In this document: positions 34,497 to 42,534 of the stretch, in pieces | Layout: the number at the start of each line of letters is the position of its first letter | How positions within the stretch are numbered: the stretch's first letter is position 1 | DNA from: JADLCX01 sp964630785 | GTDB taxonomy: Bacteria; Planctomycetota; Phycisphaerae; Phycisphaerales; UBA1924 | DNA: 64,000 bases | Assembly: GCA_964630785.1 (NCBI GenBank) | Contig: CAZVZG010000012.1 | Location: 78,875 to 142,874, forward strand | Direction of reading: 5' to 3' | The notes under the pieces: generated by a model | What the model was told of the DNA's origin: nothing | The model's input: the letters and a program-made list of their open reading frames with translations, nothing else | The model's database searches: none | Position numbers and translations under genes: made by a program

Positions 34497-35624
34497 ATGG
34501 TACGCAAAGACGACGGCGTCAGGCTTGAGAAGGCGGGGGACTACTGGCAGGCCCGATGGTGGGTAGACGGCCGGCGACGGAGCCGCGGACTCGGACCCGT
34601 CCGAACCGTCAGCCGCGCGGAAGCACTCCGCCAGTGTCGCCAGATCCAGCGCGAGCTTGACGCCAACCCAGGACGCCGCGACGCCGATCGCTCCCCGACG
34701 CTGGGCGAGTGGTTGAAGCGGTACGCCGCTCTGAGGACTGACATCGACGAATCCACGCAGGCGCTGCACGAGTTGACCGCCGACTACCTGCGCGAGCACT
34801 TCGGAGCCGAGCGCCAGATTGACAAGATCAGCCGCGGCCAGGCCGCCGGATTCCGCCTGTGGCTGGAGGAGCACACCTACCGCCGTGGCGAGGAAGCACC
34901 GGAGCGAAGTCTGTCGATTTCGACGATCCGTTCGCATCTGTCCCGCGCCAAGCAGATCTTCGGCCACGCGCTGAGGCTGGATCTCGTCGTCTACAACCCC
35001 TTTGACCGCGAAGTCACCAGCCAGCCGACCATCGAGCATGAGTGGCCCTACGTCACGGACGCGGACATCGAGCGGGTCATTGCCGAGGCGCCCGGAGCGT
35101 GGAAGCAGCGGCTCGCGCTCGCCCGGTGGGCCGGACTCCGCCGCAACGAGATCGCCCGCGCGGAATGGAGCTGGATCGACTGGGATGCCCGCACAATCAC
35201 CGTGCTCCCCAAACTCCGCGACGGACAACGCCGCGTGAGCACCAAGCACCGAACGCGAACGTGCCCGCTATCGCCCCGCCTCTACTCCATCCTGCTCGAA
35301 GGGTTCACCGCGGCGCCCGACGCGGCGGGGATCATCTGTGGGATGCCGAGGAACAACGTGGAGCGGGACATCGACGTCATCGTCCGGCGTGCCGACCTCA
35401 AGCCGTGGCCCAAACCGCTCCATTCGCTGAGGAAATCGCTCGAGACGGACTGGCTCGCAAAATATCCGCTTTTGGACGTCGTCAAGTGGCTCGGCAACAG
35501 CCCGGACGTCGCCGCGCGGCACTATCACCAGACGCGGCCGGAGATTATCGGGCGGGTCACTGGACAGGTGGCAACGGTTGCCACCCCGATCGATCAGCCT
35601 AGAAACCAGCCAGAATCAGCCTAG
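34497..35624 (+). CDS. int: Tyrosine-recombinase integrase of the island
   Basis: 375 residues from the ATG at 34497. Phage-type integrase: an N-terminal arm-binding region (YWQARWWVDGRRRSRGLGPV), a SAM-like core-binding domain (LHELTADYLREHF through ISTIRSHLSRAKQIFGHAL), then the catalytic domain. The first catalytic Arg is in ARWAGLRRNEIARAEW, His and the second Arg in LHSLRKSLETDW, and the Tyr nucleophile in VAARHYHQTRPE near residue 343. It ends 37 bp before attR and points into the tRNA gene, the standard arrangement for tRNA-targeting islands. Two candidate arm sites overlap or flank its stop codon. Confidence 0.93.
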   Translation: MVRKDDGVRLEKAGDYWQARWWVDGRRRSRGLGPVRTVSRAEALRQCRQIQRELDANPGRRDADRSPTLGEWLKRYAALRTDIDESTQALHELTADYLREHFGAERQIDKISRGQAAGFRLWLEEHTYRRGEEAPERSLSISTIRSHLSRAKQIFGHALRLDLVVYNPFDREVTSQPTIEHEWPYVTDADIERVIAEAPGAWKQRLALARWAGLRRNEIARAEWSWIDWDARTITVLPKLRDGQRRVSTKHRTRTCPLSPRLYSILLEGFTAAPDAAGIICGMPRNNVERDIDVIVRRADLKPWPKPLHSLRKSLETDWLAKYPLLDVVKWLGNSPDVAARHYHQTRPEIIGRVTGQVATVATPIDQPRNQPESA

Positions 35625-35625
35625 A
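35593..35625. promoter_or_regulatory. Candidate integrase arm-type sites, right pair
   Basis: ATCAGCCTAGA at 35593-35603 and 35615-35625, 22 bp apart (two helical turns). The same 11-mer is at 28849-28859 by attL. The stop codon of int is inside the second copy. Confidence 0.55.
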
Positions 35626-35654
35626 AACAACATCGGTCGCAGCGCAAGTGCTTG

Positions 35655-35709
35655 GGGCGCAAAGAGCCACCTCAGGGATTTGAACCCTGGACCTATGCTT
35701 TACGAAAGC
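35655..35709. repeat. attR: direct repeat inside tRNA-Thr
   Basis: Partner of the attL repeat at 28687-28741; 48 bp are perfect from 35662. The repeat supplies the 3' half of the functional tRNA, so insertion did not destroy the gene. Confidence 0.93.
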
Positions 35710-35736
35710 ATCGCTCTACCGCTGAGCTAAGGTGGC
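35665..35736 (-). tRNA. tRNA-Thr (CGT anticodon)
   Basis: Read on the minus strand: acceptor GCCACCT/AGGTGGC, D-stem GCTC/GAGC, anticodon stem ATGCT/AGCAT with loop TTCGTAA (anticodon CGT, reading ACG), variable loop AGGTC, T-stem CAGGG/CCCTG with loop TTCAAAT. CCA is not encoded. All stems are perfect. It is the insertion site of the island; its 3' half belongs to the element. Confidence 0.96.
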
Positions 35737-35843
35737 CACACACCGGACAGACTCCTCACGGAGAGGCCTCGGTGTGAGCCCAGAGTATCGGCGCGGTGCG
35801 GGGCGGAGTCCAGTCCGGGAGACGGCCGGTCCCCGCGAGGTCC

Positions 35844-37259
35844 CTATCGCGATGGCGGAGCGGACTCGACAATCTCCAAGCCGGGCGAGCCCGATCGGAG
35901 CTGAGCGAGCTGCCGCCGCCCGATCCGCACGTGCATACGCACGTGGTTGCCATCGTCCGTGTACTCGCGGTCGAGCACGTGGCCGCGGTTCTCCAGACGC
36001 TGGATCGCTTTGCCATCGGCGAGCGGGACGAGCGTGCGGATCTCGACGATCCCCGCCTGGGCGGCCGCAAGCACCAGGTCGCGCAGTTCGCGCTGGCCCA
36101 GGCCGTCCGGCGGCGGGCTGATCGCGGAGATCGGGATCGCGCCGGGCACCTTGCGCTGCCACACCAGCAGGTCGCGGTTGTCGGCGAGGCGATCGACCTT
36201 GTTGAGCAGGACCACCCGCCGCGGCGGGCGCCAGCCCTCGTCGTCGCCCCAGGCGTCGCTCTCGGGGAGGTTGCCGTCCCGGTCCTCGTACTCGCGGACC
36301 TCGTGCTCCAGTTCGTCGAGGGTCTCGACGACCGTCTGGTATTGCAGTTCGGCCGCGGGGTCGGAGACGTCGAGCACGATCAGCAGCAGGTCGGCGTGCG
36401 TGGCCTCTTCGAGCGTGGCGCGGAAGGAGGCGATGAGGTGGTGAGGCAGATCACGGACGAAGCCGACGGTGTCGCTGAGCATGACCACGACGCCGCCGCC
36501 CAGGTCCCACTCGCGTGTGCGTGTGACGAGCGTGGCGAAGACCCGGTCGTCGGCGTACGCACCGCCGGCGGTGAGGGCGTTGAAGAGCGTGCTCTTGCCC
36601 GCGTTGGTGTAGCCGACGATGCCGACGGTGAAGTGGTCCTTCTTGCGGTCTTGCACCATGCGGCGCTTGCGGGCGTAGATGGCGTCCAGCTCGCGTCTGA
36701 GGTCGAGCTTCCTGGCCTGGACGAGGCGGCGGTCGATCTCGAGCTGCTGCTCGCCGGGGCCCCGCGTGCCGATGCCGCCGATCCCGCCCGCGCCGGTGAT
36801 GCGCTCCAGGTGGTCCCACATGGCGCGGAGGCGCGGGTAGGTGTACTCCATCTGGGCCAGCTCGACCTGGAGCTTGGCCTCGTGCGTGGTGGCGCGTCCG
36901 GCGAAGATGTCGAGGATCAGCTCGCTGCGATCGACGATCTTGCGCCCGGCGATCTCCTCGATGTTGGCGATCTGGCGCGGCGAGAGGTCGTGGTCGAAGA
37001 TCACCAGCCCGGCGTCGAGCTGCTCGCACATGGCGCGGAGCTCCTCGACCTTGCCCGAACCCATGAACGTTGCCGACTCGGGCTTCTGCTTGCGCTGCTC
37101 GAGCTCGCCGACGACGATCGCGCCGGCCTGCTCGGCCAGGGCCCGGAGCTCGCCGAAAGGGTTGGCCTGGTCGTAGACCGAATCGGGCAGGCGCACGGCG
37201 GCGAGGATCGCTCGTTCGGACTGAACCTTGATGGATGTGCGTTCTTTCGGGGCCGGCAT
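35844..37259 (-). CDS. hflX: Ribosome-associated GTPase HflX
   Basis: 471 residues. The N-terminal HflX domain shows SATFMGSGKVEELRAMCEQ and VIFDHDLSPRQIANIEEI. A middle helical linker contains the family motif GIGTRGPGEQQLEIDRRL. The GTPase domain has G1 GYTNAGKST, G3 LSDTVGFVRDLPHHLIASF, G4 LNKVD and G5 ISA. HflX splits stalled or hibernating ribosomes under stress. It has an acidic insert in the G4 region (REYEDRDGNLPESDAWGDD). Encoded 39 bp after a YkgJ-like gene on the same strand. Confidence 0.96.
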   Translation of the reverse strand: MPAPKERTSIKVQSERAILAAVRLPDSVYDQANPFGELRALAEQAGAIVVGELEQRKQKPESATFMGSGKVEELRAMCEQLDAGLVIFDHDLSPRQIANIEEIAGRKIVDRSELILDIFAGRATTHEAKLQVELAQMEYTYPRLRAMWDHLERITGAGGIGGIGTRGPGEQQLEIDRRLVQARKLDLRRELDAIYARKRRMVQDRKKDHFTVGIVGYTNAGKSTLFNALTAGGAYADDRVFATLVTRTREWDLGGGVVVMLSDTVGFVRDLPHHLIASFRATLEEATHADLLLIVLDVSDPAAELQYQTVVETLDELEHEVREYEDRDGNLPESDAWGDDEGWRPPRRVVLLNKVDRLADNRDLLVWQRKVPGAIPISAISPPPDGLGQRELRDLVLAAAQAGIVEIRTLVPLADGKAIQRLENRGHVLDREYTDDGNHVRMHVRIGRRQLAQLRSGSPGLEIVESAPPSR

Positions 37260-37298
37260 AGTCGGCCAGAGGATAGTGCGCCCGACGCTCGGGACGGC

Positions 37299-37823
37299 CT
37301 ACGGACGGACGGCCTCGCGTTCGGGTTTGGCGAGCAGGCCGGGGCGGACCACGATCCGGTCGATCGAAACCGGAACGCGCATGAAGGACTGCACGCCGGC
37401 GCGTCGGATTGTGACCGGGCCGTTGATGTGCGCGGCCCAGGCCTCCATCAGCGCCTGGGCCCGGGGCGAGCCCAGCGAGCCCGGGCGGTGCTCGACGAAC
37501 GCGAGCACCTGCTCGCTCTCGCCGCGGACGGTGGGCTGCATGAGCACCCCGAGCTTATCCGGGCGGTCGTCCTCTTCGCCCAGACCCAGGAGCCAGCCAC
37601 ACTTGAACCCCACGCAGGCCGCCGGACGAGCGTCGGTGCCGAAGACCGTGCACCCAGCATGGCTCCGCCGGTCGGGATTGAGGTGGCGGCACCAAGTGTC
37701 CATCGGCTTGCCGAGCTCGGGCAGTTCCGGTGACTTGCAGCAGACGCGGCAGTCGCCGCAGGCGCGCCCGCCGTTGGGCGCGGGTGGGGCCGTCGATTCG
37801 GAGGTTTGTGTCCGGTCGCTCAT
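37299..37823 (-). CDS. Cys-rich YkgJ-like metal-chelating protein
   Basis: 174 residues from the ATG at 37823 (MSDRTQTSE). The N-terminal half carries the cluster CGDCRVCCKSPEL, then WCRHL, CTVFGTDARPAACVGFKCGW, matching the Zn/Fe-chelating CxxCxxCC pattern of the YkgJ family. The rest is alpha/beta without known motifs. Exact function is unknown. Upstream of hflX in the same orientation; divergent from the S41 protease. Confidence 0.75.
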   Translation of the reverse strand: MSDRTQTSESTAPPAPNGGRACGDCRVCCKSPELPELGKPMDTWCRHLNPDRRSHAGCTVFGTDARPAACVGFKCGWLLGLGEEDDRPDKLGVLMQPTVRGESEQVLAFVEHRPGSLGSPRAQALMEAWAAHINGPVTIRRAGVQSFMRVPVSIDRIVVRPGLLAKPEREAVRP

Positions 37824-38022
37824 CTCTCGGTCAACTCGCACGATCTGAGGCGTTATCGCGGGGTGGCGATCGCGCCGGGGGCGGACGCGGGTGGTTCTCA
37901 CCGTCTGTATCGGCGGCGGCGGCCCGGTTTCATCCGAACTCATTGCTCCGGAACAGCGCGGGCATCAGGACGTGGGGGTTGAACACCTACCATCCACCGT
38001 GACCAACAAGGAAAACCCGACC

Positions 38023-39798
38023 ATGAGCACGTCCGACTACGAGCACGCCGCGCACCGGGCCCGCGTGCGCCGCACGGTGATGAACGCGGTGCTGATCTTC
38101 CTCATCGGCGTGCTGGTGGCACGCCTGCCCGCCACGTTGGCCCAGATCACCGGCAAGGCCGAGTTCCTCGAGACGGTGGACGACGTCTACAAGGCCATCA
38201 TGACCGGGTACGTGGACGCCCCGGACGCGACCAAGGTGCAGAACGGTGCGATCTCGGGCATGCTCGAAGCGCTCAACGACGACTACGCCGAGTACATTCC
38301 CGAAGAAGACGCGGCGAACTTCGAGAAGGAGATGACCGGGCACTTCTCCGGCATCGGGTGCCAGATCGAGATGCGCGACGGCTGGTTGACGGTGGTGACG
38401 CCGCTGGAAGACACGCCGGCGTTCAACGCGGGGATCATGGCGGGGGATCGGATCGTCAAAATCGGGGACAAGTCCACGTTCGGGCTCAGCGCCGACGAGT
38501 GCATCAAGCTGCTCACGGGCGAGGCGGGCACGCCCGTGACGTTCACGGTGCAACGCAACGGCGTGGAAACCCCGTACACGCTGACGCGGGCGATGATCAC
38601 CAGCAAGTCGGTGCGGGGCATCTCTCGCATCAACGACGGCTCGGGGCACTGGAACTACATCATCGACCCGGCGAAGCGCATCGCGTACATCCGGCTCTCG
38701 CAGTTCACGCCGACGGCGGCGCAGGAGCTCGCCGAGGCGATCCAGGAAGCCCGGCGGCAGGCCGGAGGGAAAGGCGAGAGCGACGGGGCCGTGCTCGGCG
38801 GCCTCATCCTCGACCTTCGCAACAACCCCGGCGGGGTGATGGACGGGGCGCTGGAGATCGCCGACATGTTCCTCGACGGCGGCGTGATCATGTCGATCCG
38901 CGGGCGCTCGTCGCCGCCGGTGGAGTTCAGGGCCCAGGCCGAGGGCACGCTGCCCGACTTCCCGATGGTGGTGATGGTGAACGAAAACTCGGCCTCGGCA
39001 AGCGAGATCGTCTCGGGCTCGCTCAGCGACCACAAGCGGGCGATCATCGTCGGCACGCGCAGTTTTGGCAAGGGCCTGGTGCAGACGGTGGCGCACCTGC
39101 CGCACGCGCCCAAGGCGCAGGTGAAGTTCACCACGCAGCGCTATTACCTGCCGTCGGGCCGGCTCATCCAGCGGACGGACGACTCGACCGACTGGGGCGT
39201 GGACCCGTCGCCGGGCTTTTACGTGCCCATGACCGACAGCGAGCAGGTGGACGCGATCCTCAAGCGCCGGCAGTGGGACGTGCTGAGCAAGGCGGGCGGT
39301 GAGCCCGCGGCCGATCAGCACTGGGCGGACCCGGCGTGGGTCCGCACGACGGCGGAGGACAAGCAGCTCGCCGCGGCGGTCGAGGCCGAGCAGACCCGGG
39401 TGGCCACCGGCGAGTGGAAGCCCGTGAGCGACGCGAAGGAGCAGCACGGCAAGATCGAGGTGTCGGAACTCCGCGACCTGCGGAAGTCCCAGCGCTTGCT
39501 CGGACTTGAGTTCGCGCAGATCGACAAGCGCATCGCGGCCCTGCGCAAGCAAGCCAACGGTGGCGGGGCCGCCCCTGAAATCAAGGACCTGTGGTCCGAC
39601 GACCTCGACCTCACCGGCGGACGGGTGGACGTGTTCGATAAGGACGGCAAGCCGGTCGCGCAACTGAAAGTGACCGGGCGAGACTTGGAGCGGTGGCTCC
39701 TCAACGCCGACGTCCAGCCCGAGGGCAAGGCGGCCGCGGAGAAGACGCCCGCGGACGGGAAACCCGCCCCGAGTGGTGAGGCCCACCATGACCCCTGA
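38023..39798 (+). CDS. S41 family carboxy-terminal processing protease
   Basis: 591 residues from the ATG at 38023. A single N-terminal membrane anchor (NAVLIFLIGVLVARLPATLA) places the enzyme in the periplasm. A tail-protease lid and a PDZ domain (GHFSGIGCQIEMRDGWLTVV through AGDRIVKIGD) precede the S41 core: LRNNPGGVMDGALEIADMFL, catalytic Ser in VNENSASASEIV (about residue 323), catalytic Lys in SFGKGLVQT (about 350). A C-terminal extension of about 180 residues is charged. Cleaves the C termini of envelope proteins. First of a tight series with tsaD and the RF-like gene. Confidence 0.93.
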   Translation: MSTSDYEHAAHRARVRRTVMNAVLIFLIGVLVARLPATLAQITGKAEFLETVDDVYKAIMTGYVDAPDATKVQNGAISGMLEALNDDYAEYIPEEDAANFEKEMTGHFSGIGCQIEMRDGWLTVVTPLEDTPAFNAGIMAGDRIVKIGDKSTFGLSADECIKLLTGEAGTPVTFTVQRNGVETPYTLTRAMITSKSVRGISRINDGSGHWNYIIDPAKRIAYIRLSQFTPTAAQELAEAIQEARRQAGGKGESDGAVLGGLILDLRNNPGGVMDGALEIADMFLDGGVIMSIRGRSSPPVEFRAQAEGTLPDFPMVVMVNENSASASEIVSGSLSDHKRAIIVGTRSFGKGLVQTVAHLPHAPKAQVKFTTQRYYLPSGRLIQRTDDSTDWGVDPSPGFYVPMTDSEQVDAILKRRQWDVLSKAGGEPAADQHWADPAWVRTTAEDKQLAAAVEAEQTRVATGEWKPVSDAKEQHGKIEVSELRDLRKSQRLLGLEFAQIDKRIAALRKQANGGGAAPEIKDLWSDDLDLTGGRVDVFDKDGKPVAQLKVTGRDLERWLLNADVQPEGKAAAEKTPADGKPAPSGEAHHDP

Positions 39799-39828
39799 TC
39801 TCGGGCCAGGACTTTCTGGGCTTGTGCC

Positions 39829-40917
39829 GTGAATATCGACGACCGGCTTGTGCTGGGGATCGAGACCTCGTGCGACGAGACGGCCGCGGCCGTTGTGCTC
39901 GGCGAACGCACCGTGCTCTCGAACGCGATCGCGTCGCAGCACGACCTGCACGCGGAGTACGCGGGCGTGGTGCCGGAGATCGCCAGCCGCGCGCACGCCG
40001 AGCGGGTGCTGCCGATCGTGCGCCGGGCGCTGAGCGATGCGGGCGTGCGCCTCGGCGACTTGCACGGCGTCGCTGTGGGCAACCGGCCGGGGCTGATCGG
40101 TTCGCTGCTGGTGGGCGTGGCCGCGGCCAAGGCGCTGGCGTGGTCGCTTGGCGTGCCGGTGGTCGGCGTCGACCACGTACGGGCGCATCTTCTCGCGGGT
40201 TGTATCGGTCGATCGGGCCACGTGCCCGCGCCGACCGAGTTTCCGGCGCTCGGGCTGGTGGTCAGCGGTGGGCACACGTCAATCTATTTCTGCCGTTCGG
40301 CGACCGACCTGGCGCGTGTGGGCGCAACGATCGACGACGCGATCGGCGAGGCGTACGACAAGGTGGGAACGGTGCTGGGCCTGCCGTTCCCCGGCGGGCC
40401 GAACCTCGACCGCCTGGCGCGGACGGGCGTGCCCGCCAAGCCGGGATTCCCGATCTCGCGGCTCGACCCCGCGAGCCTGGACTTTTCGTTCAGCGGGCTC
40501 AAGACCGCGGCGATCTACGCGTTCAGGGGTGTGCCCGAGGACGAGCGCACACGGGCGAAGCGCGAGGCACGCGGCGAACCCGGCCCGGGCCCGACGCTGG
40601 CGGCCGCCGACGTGGCCGCGACGTTCCAGGAGGCGGCTGTCGCGACGGTCACGCTCAAGCTCGAACGTGCGCTGGACCGCTACCCGGCCGCGAGGACGCT
40701 GCTCGTGGGCGGTGGCGTGAGCGCCAACTCGCTCTTGCGTGAGCGGCTTGGATCGCTGGGGGAGCGCCGGCGGTTGGACGTGCGGCTGCCCGAGATGGAG
40801 TATTGCCTGGACAACGCGGCGATGATCGCCGCACTGGGCGCCGTGACGCTCGCGGAGCGCGGCTGGCGTGGCGACGACCTCACGATGACCGCGGCCCCGA
40901 CCACGGCCGCGTTGTGA
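39829..40917 (+). CDS. tsaD: tRNA N6-adenosine threonylcarbamoyltransferase TsaD
   Basis: 362 residues from a GTG at 39829, 30 bp after the protease stop. ASKHA-fold enzyme that installs t6A37 on ANN-decoding tRNAs. Motifs: LGIETSCDETAAAVV at the N terminus, EIASRAHAERVLP, metal-binding HxxxH in VDHVRAHLLAG, LVVSGGHTSIYFC, DDAIGEAYDKVGTVLGLPFPGG, LDFSFSGLKTA, and the C-terminal GGGVSANSLLRERL and EYCLDNAAMIA. All expected motifs are intact. Confidence 0.96.
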   Translation: MNIDDRLVLGIETSCDETAAAVVLGERTVLSNAIASQHDLHAEYAGVVPEIASRAHAERVLPIVRRALSDAGVRLGDLHGVAVGNRPGLIGSLLVGVAAAKALAWSLGVPVVGVDHVRAHLLAGCIGRSGHVPAPTEFPALGLVVSGGHTSIYFCRSATDLARVGATIDDAIGEAYDKVGTVLGLPFPGGPNLDRLARTGVPAKPGFPISRLDPASLDFSFSGLKTAAIYAFRGVPEDERTRAKREARGEPGPGPTLAAADVAATFQEAAVATVTLKLERALDRYPAARTLLVGGGVSANSLLRERLGSLGERRRLDVRLPEMEYCLDNAAMIAALGAVTLAERGWRGDDLTMTAAPTTAAL

Positions 40918-40929
40918 GCGGGCGCGAGC

Positions 40930-41544
40930 ATGACCGAGCCAAGATCGACCCAGCACCCGGAGTTCCGACCCTGGCCGCACCCGGCTTGTCTGGACGACGA
41001 CGCTCTATTCACGCAATGCGAGCTGGGCTTTGGCCGCACAGGCGGGCCCGGCGGCCAGCACCGCAACAAGGTGCAATCGCTGGTGCGGATTGTTCACACG
41101 CCCACGGGTGTCGAGGCGCACGCGGGCGAACGTCGCAGCCAGCACGAGAACCGGCGTGTGGCGTTGCGCCGCTTGCGGCTGGCGCTGGCCGTCGAGGTCC
41201 GCACGCCGGTGCCGATCGGCGAGGTCGGCTCGGACTTGTGGCGAAGCCGGAGGCGATCACCGGACCCGCAACACGAAGACGGGGGGGGACGATCGCCCCT
41301 GGGCCGCTGGCGCGGCGGCGGAACGGGCTTCATCCTGATCAACCCGGACCACCACGACTACCCGTCGCTCCTGGCCGAGGCGATGGACGTGATCGCGGCG
41401 GGCGCGTGGGACGCCAAGTCCGCGTCACTTCGGTTGGAGTGCTCGGCAAGCCAACTCATCAAGCTTGTCGCGGCCCACCCGCCCGCGCTGGTTCGATGGA
41501 ACACGGAACGGACCAACGCCGGACTCAAACCGCTTCGCCCGTAG
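40930..41544 (+). CDS. Peptide chain release factor-like GGQ protein
   Basis: 204 residues, 12 bp after tsaD. The domain-3 motif GRTGGPGGQHRNKVQSLVRI includes the universal GGQ that triggers peptidyl-tRNA hydrolysis. The codon-recognition domain of RF1/RF2 is missing, so it resembles RF-H or ArfB-like rescue factors. Between about residues 100 and 130 is a polar, Gly-rich insert coded in part by eight G at 41281-41288. The C-terminal half is not typical ArfB. Likely a ribosome rescue or translation quality-control factor. Confidence 0.82.
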   Translation: MTEPRSTQHPEFRPWPHPACLDDDALFTQCELGFGRTGGPGGQHRNKVQSLVRIVHTPTGVEAHAGERRSQHENRRVALRRLRLALAVEVRTPVPIGEVGSDLWRSRRRSPDPQHEDGGGRSPLGRWRGGGTGFILINPDHHDYPSLLAEAMDVIAAGAWDAKSASLRLECSASQLIKLVAAHPPALVRWNTERTNAGLKPLRP

Positions 41545-41619
41545 TCCGCACTTCCCCACCCTCCCTGATCCCGCATCCCTCATCCCTCTCCGCTCCCTTC
41601 CTCCCCCTATCCTCCGCCC

Positions 41620-42483
41620 ATGCTCAACGTCCTGGTCCGATGGGCGATCCCGCTGGCCGCGCTGTTTGTGCTGGGTCCGCTGGCCGCGATCGTGGTCTCG
41701 CACCTGCGCGCGCCCGATGGGAGCGGACAGGTTTCGCTGCTGGTCTCGACTACGCCGGTGAAGGGCCTCGTCGGCGGGCTCATCGCCCTGGGGCTGGCCC
41801 TGGTAGCGGGCGTCGTGGGGGCGAGGTTCATCGAGCAGCGATCAGGGCTGCTCGCCGCGGGGCTCGTGCTCGCGTGGGCGGCGTGGAACACCGGCCGGAT
41901 GGACCGCGTGCTGGCGCTCACGCACTCTCGCGGCACGCTGTACACCGTCGCGATCGAATCGGCCGTCTTCGGCCTGCTCGCGGTCGTCGCGGCCATCGTC
42001 ATCCTTCGCGTGCCCACGCGGATGCCCCGCTTCATCGTCGCGGGCGACGCAACACGCGATCGCGGCCGGCGCTCGCACCACGAGCCGACGACCCTGCGCG
42101 ACCCGACCGCCGGGGTCGCCCTTGTGGCCGCGGTGATCGGGGCCGCGGTGGGCGCTTGGTTCGTGGCGGCATCCACGCTCAAGGGCCAGACGTTCGCGGG
42201 CGCGGTGGTCGCGGGCCTGCTCGCGGCGGTCGCCGGACGGCTCGCCTCGCAGCGCGTCTCTCCGGCCTGGTTCTTCCTCGGACTGGTCGCCGTAGCCGCG
42301 GCGGGGCCTGTGATTGCGGCGTTCATGTACTCGGGCGACCTCGGACCAACGCGGGCCGCGCTGGAAGGCCGTCTGTTCGCTCTCGCCCGCCCGATGCCGC
42401 TGGATTGGATCGCGGGCGCGTTTGTCGGCCTGCCGCTGGGCTTGTGGTGGGCGGGGTCTTTGCTCGAGAAGCATGAGGCGTGA
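41620..42483 (+). CDS. Integral membrane protein of unknown function
   Basis: 287 residues with about eight predicted membrane helices (for example IPLAALFVLGPLAAIVVSHL, LVGGLIALGLALVAGVVGA, VALVAAVIGAAVGAWFVA, WFFLGLVAVAAAGPVIAAFM). A conserved-looking polar loop contains DATRDRGRRSHHEPTTLRD. No family recognised. It follows the RF-like gene by 75 bp and is convergent with the sulfotransferase. Confidence 0.7.
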   Translation: MLNVLVRWAIPLAALFVLGPLAAIVVSHLRAPDGSGQVSLLVSTTPVKGLVGGLIALGLALVAGVVGARFIEQRSGLLAAGLVLAWAAWNTGRMDRVLALTHSRGTLYTVAIESAVFGLLAVVAAIVILRVPTRMPRFIVAGDATRDRGRRSHHEPTTLRDPTAGVALVAAVIGAAVGAWFVAASTLKGQTFAGAVVAGLLAAVAGRLASQRVSPAWFFLGLVAVAAAGPVIAAFMYSGDLGPTRAALEGRLFALARPMPLDWIAGAFVGLPLGLWWAGSLLEKHEA

Positions 42484-42534
42484 AAGCAATCAGCAGAGCA
42501 GCGGGAGCGAGACCGTAGAGACGGGGTGTGGTGG

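Larger units (their letters stand above)
28694..35709. mobile_element. Phage-derived genomic island integrated in tRNA-Thr(CGU)
   Basis: A 6,968-bp unit is bounded by 48-bp perfect direct repeats (28694-28741 and 35662-35709), extended to 55 bp with one mismatch. The right repeat is the 3' half of an intact tRNA-Thr gene; the left is the displaced half. A tyrosine integrase lies next to the right end. Inside are a CI/LexA-like repressor, a divergent ribbon-helix-helix gene, an operator array, a tRNA-like sequence, an ASCH protein and remnants of phage enzymes, including T7-type RNA polymerase. G+C appears lower than in the flanks, especially around 29720-29860. No capsid, terminase, portal or tail gene of normal size is visible, so the element is defective or dependent on a helper. 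Confidence 0.92.

Noticed and set aside
28738..35661. Complete functional prophage
   Set aside because: At 7 kb there is no terminase, portal, capsid or tail gene, and several enzyme genes are truncated.
35796..37733. Plus-strand open frame opposite hflX
   Set aside because: Antisense shadow; HflX motifs are all on the minus strand.
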